Assembly: GCF_002257585.1 (NCBI RefSeq)
Contig: NZ_CP022743.1
Coordinates: 4,464,001 to 4,528,000, forward strand
Direction: 5' to 3'
DNA length: 64,000 nucleotides
Origin: Mucilaginibacter xinganensis
GTDB taxonomy: Bacteria; Bacteroidota; Bacteroidia; Sphingobacteriales; Sphingobacteriaceae
Under the pieces are notes generated by a model that was not told where the DNA came from, did no database searches, and saw nothing but the letters and a program-made list of their open reading frames with translations. Made by a program: the position numbers and the translations under genes. Of this stretch, positions 8,599 to 18,629 are shown in pieces; within the stretch, counting starts at the first letter, position 1, and each line of letters begins with the position of its first letter.

Positions 8599-9261
8599 CT
8601 ATTGGGTTAATACATACTGGATCATGTTGGCGCCCATTTTAAGAGCCTTTACGCGATTTTCCTGTGTGTCATTAGCGTAGGTGCCATAATCTTCCCATCC
8701 GTTGCCTAAATCGCATTCATAGGTATAAAAGCAAACCAGCCTGCCTTTGTAAATCAACCCGAAACCCTGGGCTCTTTTTCCATCGTGTTCGTGTATTTTT
8801 GGCAAGCCATTAGGGAAAGGGAACTTTTGATGATATATGGGGTGATTAAGCGGCAACTCTACAAAATCAAGCTCGGGGAAAACCTTTTTCATTTGCGGGC
8901 GGATAAATTGATCGAGCCCGTAGTTATCATCGATATGTAAAAAGCCACCACCGGTTAAGTACTTCCTTAGGTTGCGCACATCCTGGTCTGAAAAAATAAT
9001 ATTCCCATGGCCGGTCATAAAAATAAAAGGGTAATTAAAGATTTCCGCGCTGCCGGCTTCAACCACTTCGTCTTCCTGCTGAAAATTGGTTTTTAAATTA
9101 TCATTGCAGAATTTGATGAGGTTGGGTAAGGCTGTGCGATCGCCATACCAATCGCCGCCGCCATTGTATTTAAGCTTCGCCATTTTGTAGGTAGGCACGT
9201 TAAAACTGCTGATGGTTACCAGCAACATAAGTGAAACGGCCAGTTTAACAACCTTTTTCAT
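8599..9261 (-). CDS. DUF4159 domain protein, secreted
   Basis: I place the start at the ATG at 9261, because MKKVVKLAVSLMLLVTISSF is a clear signal peptide; a GTG at 9300 would add 13 residues of no evident value that overlap rsmE. The mature part (about 195 residues) has the DUF4159 pattern: KYNGGGDWYGDRTALPNL, then PFIFMTGHGNI, a YLTGGGFLHIDDNYGLD segment, and an HPIYHQKFPF stretch. The fold is glutamine-amidotransferase-like, but the biochemical function of the family is not known to me. It is next to rsmE in a likely transcription unit. Confidence 0.85.
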   Translation of the reverse strand: MKKVVKLAVSLMLLVTISSFNVPTYKMAKLKYNGGGDWYGDRTALPNLIKFCNDNLKTNFQQEDEVVEAGSAEIFNYPFIFMTGHGNIIFSDQDVRNLRKYLTGGGFLHIDDNYGLDQFIRPQMKKVFPELDFVELPLNHPIYHQKFPFPNGLPKIHEHDGKRAQGFGLIYKGRLVCFYTYECDLGNGWEDYGTYANDTQENRVKALKMGANMIQYVLTQ

Positions 9262-9296
9262 ATTTACTTTTAATACTAATTTGCAACTCCTTTCGA

Positions 9297-10010
9297 TCAC
9301 CCCAGCCTATTTAAAAAATTAACCTCAAAACAAGCTTCCAACGCGGCCGTCTCTGTTCTTAACCTACTTTCACCTAATGTTATGGCTTTAAAATTATTAT
9401 TTAAAGCTTCGTTAATTTCAGCAGGCGTAAAATCTCCTTCCGGGCCTATTAATATCAAATAACTGCCGTTAGCTGATAACCCGCTTTTGAGACTCATTTT
9501 TTCGCCTTTATCACAATGGGCAATAAACTTCTGTCCGTTAAATGGCTTTGCTAACAACTGGTTAAAGGTAACCGGTTCGTTCAAGATCGGGTGGTATGCT
9601 TTTATAGATTGTTTTATTGCTGATGTGATTATTTTGTTAAGCCGCTCCACCTTCGCCTCCTTACGTTCCGAACGCTGGCAGATAAATAGCGAAACCTCAT
9701 CTATTCCTATCTCGGTAGCCTTTTCTAAAAACCACTCGGTACGCTCTATATTTTTGGTGGGGGCAATGGCTATATGCAAATAATGATTACGCTTATTAAA
9801 TTCCGGGATAACCGAGTTTATTTGAAGAATGGTTCTTTTGGGATGGGCATCTAAAATACTGGCAGCGTAAAGGCCGCCCCTTCCGTCAACCAATTTTACC
9901 ACATCGCCTTTCTCAAGCCGCATCACCCTAATGGCATGCTTGCTTTCCTCCTCGTTAAGAAAATATTGCGGATGCGTGGGATTGATATCTGGTGTGTAAA
10001 AAAGCTGCAT
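9297..10010 (-). CDS. rsmE: 16S rRNA (uracil1498-N3)-methyltransferase
   Basis: RsmE is a SPOUT-class (knotted) methyltransferase that puts a methyl group on N3 of U1498 of 16S rRNA using S-adenosylmethionine. The 237-residue length is typical. The SAM-binding knot is visible as LIGPEGDFTPAE and LGESRLRTETAALEA near the C terminus, and the N-terminal PUA-like part has HAIRVMRLEKGD. It lies upstream of the DUF4159 gene on the same strand. Confidence 0.95.
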   Translation of the reverse strand: MQLFYTPDINPTHPQYFLNEEESKHAIRVMRLEKGDVVKLVDGRGGLYAASILDAHPKRTILQINSVIPEFNKRNHYLHIAIAPTKNIERTEWFLEKATEIGIDEVSLFICQRSERKEAKVERLNKIITSAIKQSIKAYHPILNEPVTFNQLLAKPFNGQKFIAHCDKGEKMSLKSGLSANGSYLILIGPEGDFTPAEINEALNNNFKAITLGESRLRTETAALEACFEVNFLNRLG

Positions 10011-10084
10011 GGGTGAAAGCTAAAGCCGAACGTATAAAGCTGAAAGCAATAATCAACAATGATTGTTATATTTCAAAGGCCCCT

Positions 10085-11422
10085 TTAATGTAAATCTACA
10101 GTATCTTCTTCATTTATCAACAATTCAAGCTTAACAGCCTCAATATATTGGTCAGACTTTTTAAGTACCGTGATGTTATACCCGTTTGATTCCTTTTGTT
10201 CGCCCACGTCGGGGATCTTTCCAAAGATATCTCCCAACCAGCCGGATACAGTATCAAAGTCGCCATCTTCGGGCAAATCATGCGGCAGATACTCGTTTAC
10301 ATCATATATGGGCGCAAGTGCATTCACAATAAACTCTCTATCGTTTACCTTTTCAACAATTGGCTTTTCTTCATCGTACTCATCCTGGATCTCACCCACC
10401 AATTCTTCAACGATATCTTCCAGAGTAACCATTCCTGCCGTACCGCCAAACTCATCAGATACAATGGCTATCTGGATGCGCTTTTGCTGCAGCTCCGCCA
10501 TCAAATCGTTGATCTTTTTAGTTTCGGGAATAAAGTATGGCTTCCGAATAATGTTCTTTAAAACAATTTCCTCATTACGAGCAAGCAAAGGCAAAATATC
10601 CTTGGCGTGCACAATACCTACTATCTTATCAATAACGTCATCATAAACAGGCATGCGCGAATAACCTTCAGTAATGATTATCTGAACCAGCTCATGCTGC
10701 TCGGTATTAATGTCAACACCCGAGATCTTTGTACGGGGCACCATTATATTTTTAACTACGCGTTCGTTAAAATCAAATACGTTTTGGATCAGTTCGTGCT
10801 CGTTTGAATCCAAAGCCCCGGTTTCCTTGCCCTGTTCCAGCAAATATTGCAGCTCTTCTGAACTGTGGTGTGCTTCTCCCTGTACGGGGTTTATACCAAT
10901 AGCCCTTAGAATTAAATTGGATAAATAATTTAAAACCGAAATAATTGGCCTGAATATAATAAAGAACACCCGTAAAGGTGCCGAAACAGCCAATGCTGTA
11001 CGCATCGACCGTTGTATTGCTAAAGTTTTAGGAGCAAGTTCACCGAAAATTATACTTATAAAAGTTATAAATACAAATGCAAGCACATGGCTTAGATTGA
11101 TAATGAGGTGCGACGTTATTTCGAAGCCGCAAAGCTTAAATAAGTATAAAACAACATTGGTAAATACGCCTTCGCCTATTACACCCAGCGCTAAAGAGGC
11201 TATGGTGATCCCCAATTGTGTTGCAGCAAGGTAACCATCAAGGTTTCCCATAATACTGCGCGTAAGCTTTGCTATTTTGCTGCCGGATTTAGCTTTAAGC
11301 TCAATCTGCGAACCGCGAACTCTTACCATAGCAAATTCAGCAGCTACAAAAAAGCCGTTAAGCAACACCAGGAAAAAGGTAAGTAATATATATAAACCGT
11401 TTATGTCAGACTCGGGGCCCAT
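10085..11422 (-). CDS. Hemolysin-C/CNNM-type membrane protein (DUF21, CBS pair, CorC_HlyC)
   Basis: The 445-residue protein has the standard three-part layout of the UPF0053/CorC family. A DUF21 membrane domain (about 10-190) includes FVAAEFAMVRVR and AATQLGITIASLALG. A CBS domain pair (about 205-335) has MVPRTKISGVD and IVSDEFGGTAGMVTLEDIVEE. The acidic CorC_HlyC domain fills the C terminus. The family is linked to magnesium or cobalt transport or resistance; the hemolysin name is historical. It begins seven bases after ppa, which is itself nine bases after the DedA gene, so the three form an operon. The paralogue GldE has the same layout, but there is no specific reason to choose it. Confidence 0.88.
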   Translation of the reverse strand: MGPESDINGLYILLTFFLVLLNGFFVAAEFAMVRVRGSQIELKAKSGSKIAKLTRSIMGNLDGYLAATQLGITIASLALGVIGEGVFTNVVLYLFKLCGFEITSHLIINLSHVLAFVFITFISIIFGELAPKTLAIQRSMRTALAVSAPLRVFFIIFRPIISVLNYLSNLILRAIGINPVQGEAHHSSEELQYLLEQGKETGALDSNEHELIQNVFDFNERVVKNIMVPRTKISGVDINTEQHELVQIIITEGYSRMPVYDDVIDKIVGIVHAKDILPLLARNEEIVLKNIIRKPYFIPETKKINDLMAELQQKRIQIAIVSDEFGGTAGMVTLEDIVEELVGEIQDEYDEEKPIVEKVNDREFIVNALAPIYDVNEYLPHDLPEDGDFDTVSGWLGDIFGKIPDVGEQKESNGYNITVLKKSDQYIEAVKLELLINEEDTVDLH

Positions 11423-11429
11423 ATATTAA

Positions 11430-11975
11430 TTATTGGTACACTGGAAAAGTAGACTTATACAATTCCAAACTCTCATTTATAACTTTATGCGCATACCGCA
11501 CACCAAGTAAATGTTCAATGGTTACATTTTTATCTTCAAGCTTTTTGTAGTCTTTAAAAAAGCGGACGATCTCAGTCATTGCATGTGGCGGCAATTCAGC
11601 AAGGTCATTGATGTAATTTACCGACATATCATTCTTAGCTACCGCTATGATTTTATCATCCTGCTCGCCATTGTCAACCATGTGCATAACGCCAACTACC
11701 TTAGCTTCTATTATTGACATTGGGAAAACATCAATAGAGCAAAGGACAAGAATATCAAGCGGATCATGGTCATCACAATAGGTTTGAGGGATGAAACCAT
11801 AATTTGCAGGATACATAACCGACGAAAACAAAACACGGTCGAGCTTTAATAGTCCAGACTCTTTATCAATTTCATATTTAGCCTTTGAACCTTTTGGAAT
11901 TTCAATAATAGCGTTAACAATTTCAGGAACATTATCACCAGGTGAGAGCTGGTGCCATGGATGTAGTGTACTCAT
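11430..11975 (-). CDS. ppa: Inorganic pyrophosphatase, family I
   Basis: The soluble cytoplasmic enzyme hydrolyses pyrophosphate to two phosphates and so drives nucleic acid and other syntheses. The 181-residue chain has the family I signature [10 protein letters not shown] with the metal-binding aspartates, plus [14 protein letters not shown] and [14 protein letters not shown]. The family-typical C-terminal [10 protein letters not shown] segment is also present. It is the middle gene of the DedA-ppa-CorC group. Confidence 0.95.
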   Translation of the reverse strand: MSTLHPWHQLSPGDNVPEIVNAIIEIPKGSKAKYEIDKESGLLKLDRVLFSSVMYPANYGFIPQTYCDDHDPLDILVLCSIDVFPMSIIEAKVVGVMHMVDNGEQDDKIIAVAKNDMSVNYINDLAELPPHAMTEIVRFFKDYKKLEDKNVTIEHLLGVRYAHKVINESLELYKSTFPVYQ

Positions 11976-11984
11976 TTATTTATT

Positions 11985-12632
11985 TTATTTTAACTCTTTA
12001 ACACGTCGCTTGTTGGTTACAACTTGTCTTATAAAAGTAATAACAAGCGGAATTGTTGTAATTATTATCAAACCAATAATAATATACTCCATATAATCCT
12101 TTATCTGCGGATACTTTCTTCCCAGGAAATACCCTGCTAAAGTAAAGGTACATACCCAGCCAAAGCTGCCGATAATGTTATAAAAAGTAAATTTTCGCAG
12201 GTCAACTTTAACAACACCTGCAAAGATAGGTGCAAAAGTTCTAATTATTGGGAAAAATCTACCTAAAACCAATGCCATACCTCCATATTTTAGGTAAAAG
12301 TCTTCGGCAAGCTTAACATAACGTTGTTTAAAAAAGATAGAATTGCTTTTACTGAACAGTTTGGGCCCAGCCCGGTAACCAAACCAGTAACCTGTATAAT
12401 TACCTAAAACACCGGCTGCTATAAGCGATAAAACAAGTGTATAGATGGATACATTGAGCTTTCCGGCAGAGCATAACAGGCCAGACATGAACAGGAGATA
12501 GTCGCCCGGTAAAAAAAAACCAAAAAACAGGCCGGTTTCTGCAAATACAACAATAAGCAAAAAGTAAAAACCTAAGCTTATGATGGATTGAGCATCCGTT
12601 AAAGTTTGAAGATGATCCCAAAAATTGTCCAT
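11985..12632 (-). CDS. DedA-family membrane protein
   Basis: DedA/VTT-fold proteins are inner-membrane proteins; several work as flippases that recycle undecaprenyl phosphate or move phospholipids. This 215-residue member has the two diagnostic segments, FFGFFLPGDYLLFMSGLLC (re-entrant loop) and GRFFPIIRTFAPIFAGVVK with its conserved arginines, and four to five predicted helices. It ends in a basic tail (RRVKELK). It is the first gene of the DedA-ppa-CorC operon, and the nuo terminator lies upstream. Confidence 0.9.
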   Translation of the reverse strand: MDNFWDHLQTLTDAQSIISLGFYFLLIVVFAETGLFFGFFLPGDYLLFMSGLLCSAGKLNVSIYTLVLSLIAAGVLGNYTGYWFGYRAGPKLFSKSNSIFFKQRYVKLAEDFYLKYGGMALVLGRFFPIIRTFAPIFAGVVKVDLRKFTFYNIIGSFGWVCTFTLAGYFLGRKYPQIKDYMEYIIIGLIIITTIPLVITFIRQVVTNKRRVKELK

Positions 12633-12762
12633 TTACTATATCGTAAAGTTACGAATATTAAACGACATTTGTAATTCGCATGTTACAAAGCTCCTTCTGA
12701 ATACAGATTGTATTTCAGATCAGCAGTTGCTGATGAACTGTTCCGGAAGACACAAGTTGATC

Positions 12763-12806
12763 AAAAAAAAGATATCCATTGCGAAATAATGATTTCACAA
12801 TGGATA
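12763..12806 (-). terminator. Intrinsic terminator of the nuo operon
   Basis: On the minus strand, bases 12806-12773 form a 15-bp stem (TATCCATTGTGAAAT paired with ATTTCGCAATGGATA, one G-U) with a four-base loop. A run of eight T (complement of 12763-12770) follows after two bases. It lies about 50 bases downstream of the nuoN stop. Confidence 0.9.
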
Positions 12807-12857
12807 CAATTTTCTTTCGAACTATTTAAAACGGATTATAAACTCCCTTTTAACGGC

Positions 12858-14243
12858 TTAAATTAACTGTGAAACAAAGGCAGGATAAATACCGATAACG
12901 ATGGTTACTATAGCAGAAAAACCAAGCACCAATTTATAGTAAACAGGGATATTAAGCTCAGTACGTTCGGCATCACGAAAATACATAGCCACAATTACCC
13001 TGAAGTAGTAGAAAATACTGATGATAGCATTTACAACTGCTAACACAACCAGCCAAACATGGTATTGACTTAACGCAGATGAGAACATATAGAACTTACC
13101 GATAAACCCTGCGGTCAACGGGATTCCCGCTAATGAAAGCATAGCTATCGTTAATACCAGAGCAAGAAATGGATTCTTTTTTGCAAGGCCATTAAAGCTC
13201 TCAAAGTTATCGCTGCCCGATTGTTGCCGCACCAATATCAACGCCCCAAATGCGATAATTGATGCAATTGAATAAGCTGTCGCATAAACCAACACAGAGC
13301 TTGCAGAGCTAGCGCCTAAACCTACTATAGCGAACAAAAGGTAACCTGCATGTGAAATACTGGAGAAGGCTAACATACGTTTAAAGCTTTGCTGATAAAG
13401 CGCCGTTATATTGCCTATAAACAATGTTACAATGGTGATTACGAGTAGTACCGGCACCCAAAAGTCTGACAGCGGTGCAAAGCATGAGGAGAACAGCCGC
13501 AAAAATGCAGCGAAGCCTGCTGTTTTTACTACGGTTGACATAAATGCGGTAATCAACGTTGGCGAGCCTTCGTAAACGTCTGGTGTCCAGAAATGAAAAG
13601 GCGCTGCGCCAACTTTAAAGCAAAGCCCGCAGATGATAAGCAGCACGCCGGTATAAAACATTGGTGTTATATCGTTAGCATGTGGATGATCTAACACCCA
13701 GTTACGGATAACCTCAAGACTAAATGAGCCTGACGCTCCATAAATAAGGGCTATCCCGAACAAGAGAATGCCTGTTGAAAAGGCGCCCATCAGGAAATAT
13801 TTTAAAGCAGCTTCGTTTGATGCGAAATCACTCTTTTTGATACCTGCCAGGATGTATAAGCTTACCGACATGATTTCGATCCCGATAAACAACATAGTTA
13901 AGTTATAGAAAGAAACCATAACGATGATACCTGCAAGCGAGAAAAGAATAATAGCATAGTATTCGGCAACATGGCTGCTGATCCGCTCAAAATAACCCCT
14001 TGATAAAAATATAATCAGGATAGTTGATATAATGGTAAGAGCTGAAAATGCTATGGAAAAATTATCAAACAACATCATGTTGTGATAAATGGGCACAGCG
14101 CTGCTGTTCCATTGTGAAAACGCAAACCCCAAAGCAGCCAGCAAACCTGCTATAGCAACCGGCAACAGAGCTTTCTGAGCTTTGTACAGGCCTAAATACA
14201 AAAGCACTAACGGTAAAACTGATATGATAATTAAAGTACTCAT
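12858..14243 (-). CDS. nuoN: NADH-quinone oxidoreductase subunit N
   Basis: NuoN is one of the three antiporter-like proton-pumping subunits in the membrane arm of complex I. The 461-residue chain is almost entirely hydrophobic, with about 14 helices. It carries the antiporter core GAAPFHFWTPDVYEGSPT, a discontinuous-helix lysine region, and FSSISHAGYLLFA. It is the last gene of the nuo operon; its start overlaps the nuoM stop by one base, and a strong terminator follows. Confidence 0.95.
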   Translation of the reverse strand: MSTLIIISVLPLVLLYLGLYKAQKALLPVAIAGLLAALGFAFSQWNSSAVPIYHNMMLFDNFSIAFSALTIISTILIIFLSRGYFERISSHVAEYYAIILFSLAGIIVMVSFYNLTMLFIGIEIMSVSLYILAGIKKSDFASNEAALKYFLMGAFSTGILLFGIALIYGASGSFSLEVIRNWVLDHPHANDITPMFYTGVLLIICGLCFKVGAAPFHFWTPDVYEGSPTLITAFMSTVVKTAGFAAFLRLFSSCFAPLSDFWVPVLLVITIVTLFIGNITALYQQSFKRMLAFSSISHAGYLLFAIVGLGASSASSVLVYATAYSIASIIAFGALILVRQQSGSDNFESFNGLAKKNPFLALVLTIAMLSLAGIPLTAGFIGKFYMFSSALSQYHVWLVVLAVVNAIISIFYYFRVIVAMYFRDAERTELNIPVYYKLVLGFSAIVTIVIGIYPAFVSQLI

Positions 14244-15706
14244 TATTTTAGTTGCGGAAATTTAGGGTTCACTACATTAAACAAGTGGGTTACCGATGCC
14301 TCGGAGATATGAAGAAGCGGCTGCGGATAAACCCCCATAATTATAATTAAAGCGCAAATGATAGAAAGCACCAGCGTTTCTGAACCGCTTATGTCCGTAA
14401 ACCTAGCAGTAAGCTCATTGGTTGGGCCGTACATCACCTTTTTGTACATGCGCAGCATATAAACGGCGCCAAATATCATAGTTAAGCCGGCGGCGCTAAC
14501 CATCCAGATGTTCCATTGGAAAACGCTGCTGAGTAATAAAAACTCGCCTACAAACCCGTTGGTTAATGGCAGGGCCACTGTACCAAGCACTATAATTAAA
14601 AACGCGATTGAAAATTTTGGTGCATTTTTTGCAATACCGCCTAAATCGCTGATGGTCCTGGTTCCTAAACGCCTGCTGATGATATCCCAGATAAAAAACA
14701 TCCCGATAACGTTGATACCGTGACTCAGCATCTGGATCATAGCGCCCTGTAAGCCTTCTATCGTCCATACAAAGATACCTGCCGCTATAAGGCCAACGTG
14801 CGCTATTGATGAGTAAGCAACCAATCGCTTACCATCGTTTTGTTTAAATGCAATTATAGAGGCATAACCAATACCTATAACAGCTAACATAATACACATG
14901 CTTTGCCACTCAAAAAAGCCAAGGGGCGCATTTGGGATCATCCAGCGGATAACGCCGTAAATACCCATTTTAAGCATAATCCCTGACAGCAGCATGCTAC
15001 CAGCTGATGGCGCCTCGGTATAAGTATCGGGTTGCCAGGTATGCAATGGAAACAAAGGCATTTTAATAGCGAAGGCAAGGAAGAATGCCCAGAACACATA
15101 CACCTGCTGATGTGCATCGAGCCCTAATTTATAAAACTCAAAAATATCGTAGGTTTTTGCAGGTGTATGCAGGTAAAGGTAAATGATACCCAGCAGCATA
15201 AACAAAGAACCTGAAAAAGTGTAGATGAAAAATTTCAGTGTGATCCGAATGCGGTTTTCGCCGCCCCATAATGAACAGATAAAGTAAATAGGGATTAGCG
15301 CAGCTTCCCACCCTACATAAAATAAAAACCCGTCTAACGCAGTGAATACTACCAGCAAGCCGGCCTGCATAAATAAGATCAAAGCATAAAATGCACCGGC
15401 ATTTTTATACTCATGTTTATAGGTTGATAAAATAATCAGGGGCACTAGTACGGTTGTCAATAACACCATCATCATGCTGATACCATCAATACCTGCCGTA
15501 AAGTAAATACCTAATTTAGGGATCCAGGGTAAATCAACACCAAACTGAACATTGGCGTTAGGTACGAAACCTGACAAGAAAAACAGCGCTATCGCCAGCT
15601 CGGCAACAGCAAAAGTTAACGCCGCATGTTTAGCTGCACCGTTTTTAAACAATAAAACAGCAAGGGCCGCAATTACCGGTAAAAAAATTAAAATACTAAC
15701 CGTCAT
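14243..15706 (-). CDS. nuoM: NADH-quinone oxidoreductase subunit M
   Basis: NuoM is a proton-pumping, antiporter-like subunit of complex I. The 487 residues include about 14 helices, the quinone/proton subunit signature KMPLFPLHTWQPDTYTEAPS, the conserved glutamate helix FYVGWEAALIPIYFI and AYSSIAHVGLIAAGIF. Its length fits the family. The gene is tightly coupled to nuoN (one-base overlap) and follows nuoL by 26 bases. Confidence 0.95.
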   Translation of the reverse strand: MTVSILIFLPVIAALAVLLFKNGAAKHAALTFAVAELAIALFFLSGFVPNANVQFGVDLPWIPKLGIYFTAGIDGISMMMVLLTTVLVPLIILSTYKHEYKNAGAFYALILFMQAGLLVVFTALDGFLFYVGWEAALIPIYFICSLWGGENRIRITLKFFIYTFSGSLFMLLGIIYLYLHTPAKTYDIFEFYKLGLDAHQQVYVFWAFFLAFAIKMPLFPLHTWQPDTYTEAPSAGSMLLSGIMLKMGIYGVIRWMIPNAPLGFFEWQSMCIMLAVIGIGYASIIAFKQNDGKRLVAYSSIAHVGLIAAGIFVWTIEGLQGAMIQMLSHGINVIGMFFIWDIISRRLGTRTISDLGGIAKNAPKFSIAFLIIVLGTVALPLTNGFVGEFLLLSSVFQWNIWMVSAAGLTMIFGAVYMLRMYKKVMYGPTNELTARFTDISGSETLVLSIICALIIIMGVYPQPLLHISEASVTHLFNVVNPKFPQLK

Positions 15707-15732
15707 TTTATGTTGTAAACGCTAATCGTTCT

Positions 15733-17637
15733 TTATGCTTTAATTAAAATATACATTAATATAGAGATGATACCTGCTACCATCATAAATATGTAGAACC
15801 CAACATTACCAGTTTGCAGCAAACGCAAGCCTTTGCTGGCTTCAATTGATCCTTTACCTAAGCCATTAACAAAACCGTCAATCCCCATCTTGTCAACCAC
15901 TTTATAGAAGAACACTGATAATGCATCAAGCGGCTTGCGAATGATAGCATCATATAACTCATCTATATAAAACTTGTGGTAAGAGATATCAACCAGCGCC
16001 GGGCGTTCCTCGGTATCCTTAACAGGCACGTGCGCATTTTTGATATATTTAACGTATGCATACAATATAGCCAGCAATGCTGCACCAACAGATATGCACA
16101 TTAAGGTAATTTCTGTACTTTTTGATAATTCAGGCGTTACCAGCAGTAAGGTCGATTTTTGGAAAACCGGTGCCAGGAAATGTTCCAGCCAGTGATGTCC
16201 GCCCAATACTTCAGGAACGCCGATAAAGCCCCCAACGATCGAAAGTATCGCCAATATTACCAGCGGGATTGTCATTGATGATGGAGACTCATGTAAATGA
16301 TGTTCCTGTTCATGCGTACCGCGAAACTTACCAAAAAAGGTAAGGTACATCATCCGGAACATATAAAAAGCAGTGAACATGGCAGTGATAACACCTATAA
16401 TATACATAGGAGTGCTGTGCATAAAAGTATGAGCTAAAATTTCGTCTTTTGAAAAGAAACCTGCAAAAGGCGGGATTCCTGAAATAGCCAGCGTACCAAT
16501 CATCATTGTGATGAAAGTAATTTTAAGCTTACCGCTTAAACCACCCATGTTACGCATATCCTGTTCACCGCTTACCGCGTGAATTACAGAACCTGCACCC
16601 AGGAATAACAAAGCTTTAAAAAATGCGTGCGTTAAAACGTGGAAGAACGCCCCGGTGTAAGCACCAACGCCTAAACCTAAAAACATATATCCCAACTGTG
16701 ATACGGTTGAGTACGCAAGTACCTTTTTTATATCTGTTTGTGTTAACGCGATAAGTGCTGCTATAACTGCTGTTGTTAAGCCAACAACCGCTATAATGTG
16801 CATGGTAACCGGCGCAAGGGTAAACAAGATGTTAGAACGGGCTATCATGTAAACGCCGGCGGTAACCATTGTTGCAGCATGAATAAGCGCGGATACCGGT
16901 GTGGGGCCTGCCATCGCATCCGGCAACCAGGTAAATAACGGCAACTGTGCCGATTTACCTACCGCACCCACAAACAACAGGATGGTGATTATTGTATATG
17001 GAGCAGCAGCATATTCCTTAGTTCCGGCAAGCTTAAAAATGTCGGCAAAGTTGGCGCTTCCAAATATGATCATGATAATAAATATGGCAATGATGAAACC
17101 AAGATCGCCGATACGGTTCATAATGAATGCTTTTTTTGCTGCATCGGCATAATCAGGGTTGGTGTACCAGAAACCGATCAGTAAGTATGAGCAAAGCCCT
17201 ACACCTTCCCAGCCAATGAACATAATAAGGTAATTTGACCCCATTACCAGCAAAAGCATAAAGAAAATAAACAGGTTAAGATAAGCAAAGAATTTACCGT
17301 ATCCGGCATCCTCTTTCATATAACCTGCTGAATAAACGTGAATTAGAAAGCCAACGCCAGTTATAATCAACAGCATTAATGAGCTTAGCTGATCAACCAG
17401 GAATGAAAATGAGATTTTCACGTTGCCTGCTGAGAACCAGTTGAAGATATCTGCATTGATGGGTTTGCCGGTTGCATTAACCTGTAAAAACAAACCTACG
17501 CTTAAACCGAAAGAAAGCAATACCATTAAACTGCCAATAAAGCCGATAACAGCTTTTGGCAATGTATTACGGCCAATGCCGTTAATAATAAAACCGGCTA
17601 ACGGTAAAACAGGAATAAGCCAGATGTATTTGTCCAT
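15733..17637 (-). CDS. nuoL: NADH-quinone oxidoreductase subunit L
   Basis: NuoL is the distal proton-pumping subunit of complex I, with the long lateral helix at its C terminus. The 634-residue length is normal. Key segments are FIGWEGVGLCSYLLIGFWY, LPLFTWLPDAMAGPTPVSAL (about residue 230) and AYSTVSQLGYMFLGLG. After a linker with HEQEHHLHESP, the C-terminal 150 residues contain the amphipathic lateral-helix region (YHKFYIDELYDAIIRKPLD). A 103-base gap to nuoK holds a short GC-rich repeat. Confidence 0.96.
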   Translation of the reverse strand: MDKYIWLIPVLPLAGFIINGIGRNTLPKAVIGFIGSLMVLLSFGLSVGLFLQVNATGKPINADIFNWFSAGNVKISFSFLVDQLSSLMLLIITGVGFLIHVYSAGYMKEDAGYGKFFAYLNLFIFFMLLLVMGSNYLIMFIGWEGVGLCSYLLIGFWYTNPDYADAAKKAFIMNRIGDLGFIIAIFIIMIIFGSANFADIFKLAGTKEYAAAPYTIITILLFVGAVGKSAQLPLFTWLPDAMAGPTPVSALIHAATMVTAGVYMIARSNILFTLAPVTMHIIAVVGLTTAVIAALIALTQTDIKKVLAYSTVSQLGYMFLGLGVGAYTGAFFHVLTHAFFKALLFLGAGSVIHAVSGEQDMRNMGGLSGKLKITFITMMIGTLAISGIPPFAGFFSKDEILAHTFMHSTPMYIIGVITAMFTAFYMFRMMYLTFFGKFRGTHEQEHHLHESPSSMTIPLVILAILSIVGGFIGVPEVLGGHHWLEHFLAPVFQKSTLLLVTPELSKSTEITLMCISVGAALLAILYAYVKYIKNAHVPVKDTEERPALVDISYHKFYIDELYDAIIRKPLDALSVFFYKVVDKMGIDGFVNGLGKGSIEASKGLRLLQTGNVGFYIFMMVAGIISILMYILIKA

Positions 17638-17740
17638 AGTATAATGCTCAGCCCCCTAACTCCCTAAAGGAAGAATGGGGTGTTTTTATTTTTTAGTTTT
17701 ATTTAAACCCGAAATCGAAAATCCGACTTCAGAGATTCTC

Positions 17741-18070
17741 TTACCACTTTAACCTGTTCAGTACGTTAATATCCACCGAGTTTGTATTACGATAGATCAT
17801 TACAATAATGGCCAAACCGACCGCTACTTCAGCTGCAGCCAGCGCCATAATAAAAAACACGAAAACCTGTCCTGTTGCATCGCCTCTGTAAACAGAAAAA
17901 GCAGTTAAAAGCAGGTTTACGGAATTCAGCATCAGCTCAACCGACATGAAGATCACGATAGCATTGCGGCGGATCAATACACCGATAACCCCTATCGAAA
18001 AAATGACAGAACATAGCAAAATGTAGTGATTAAGCGGCACGCCCTGTATAGTATTTGTTAGTGTTTCCAT
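17741..18070 (-). CDS. nuoK: NADH-quinone oxidoreductase subunit K
   Basis: NuoK is a small membrane subunit of complex I with three helices and two buried glutamates that belong to the central proton axis. This 109-residue chain shows them in IVIFMSVELMLNSVNLLL and FIMALAAAEVAVGLAIIV. It overlaps the nuoJ stop by one base, in the usual J-K-L order. Confidence 0.96.
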   Translation of the reverse strand: METLTNTIQGVPLNHYILLCSVIFSIGVIGVLIRRNAIVIFMSVELMLNSVNLLLTAFSVYRGDATGQVFVFFIMALAAAEVAVGLAIIVMIYRNTNSVDINVLNRLKW

Positions 18071-18567
18071 CAGGCAGTTTTGGGGTCTTTAGTTGCCAGT
18101 AAAACCGCGCCCACCATTGCTGACAACAGCAATATCGACGAAACTTCAAATGGCAGCAAATATTCGTTAAACAGTATTTTTCCTAAGTTCTTTACTAAAC
18201 CCAAGTTAGAGTTAGTTAATACTACGGGGTGCGAACCGCCCCATGCTTTTAAAGCAGCAACGATAGTAATTAAAAAACAGGCGCCTCCAATAAATCCTGC
18301 TATTTTAACCAGGTTTGACTTGCGCGGTTCTGACTCTTTATTCAGGTTGATGAGCATTAGCGTATATAGAAACAACACCAGGATAGCACCCATATACACT
18401 ATAAAATTAACTATAGCCAAAAACTGGGCATTCATTAAAATGTAGTGAATGGTAAAAGTAAAAAATGTGAGTATAAGGTATAAAATACTATGTACAGGAT
18501 TTTTTGCAGTAATTACCAGTATTGAAAAAAATACAGACAGAAATGCGATGAAGTAAAATGTACTCAT
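18070..18567 (-). CDS. nuoJ: NADH-quinone oxidoreductase subunit J
   Basis: NuoJ is a five-helix membrane subunit next to NuoK and NuoA in complex I. The 165-residue product has the characteristic start (FYFIAFLSVFFSILVITAKN with PVHSILYLIL) and the central IVYMGAILVLFLYTLML, in which the pi-bulge helix lies. It follows nuoI by 62 bases and is coupled to nuoK. Confidence 0.94.
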   Translation of the reverse strand: MSTFYFIAFLSVFFSILVITAKNPVHSILYLILTFFTFTIHYILMNAQFLAIVNFIVYMGAILVLFLYTLMLINLNKESEPRKSNLVKIAGFIGGACFLITIVAALKAWGGSHPVVLTNSNLGLVKNLGKILFNEYLLPFEVSSILLLSAMVGAVLLATKDPKTA

Positions 18568-18629
18568 GGTTTATATTTCAAAATACCTTTACCCATTTTA
18601 AAAGAGCTGGGCAAAGGTATAAAACTTCT

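Noticed and set aside
10085-11422. Assignment of the CBS/CorC membrane protein as gliding protein GldE
   Set aside because: The domain layout is shared by both groups; operon neighbours (ppa, DedA) give no link to gliding, so the general family name is kept.
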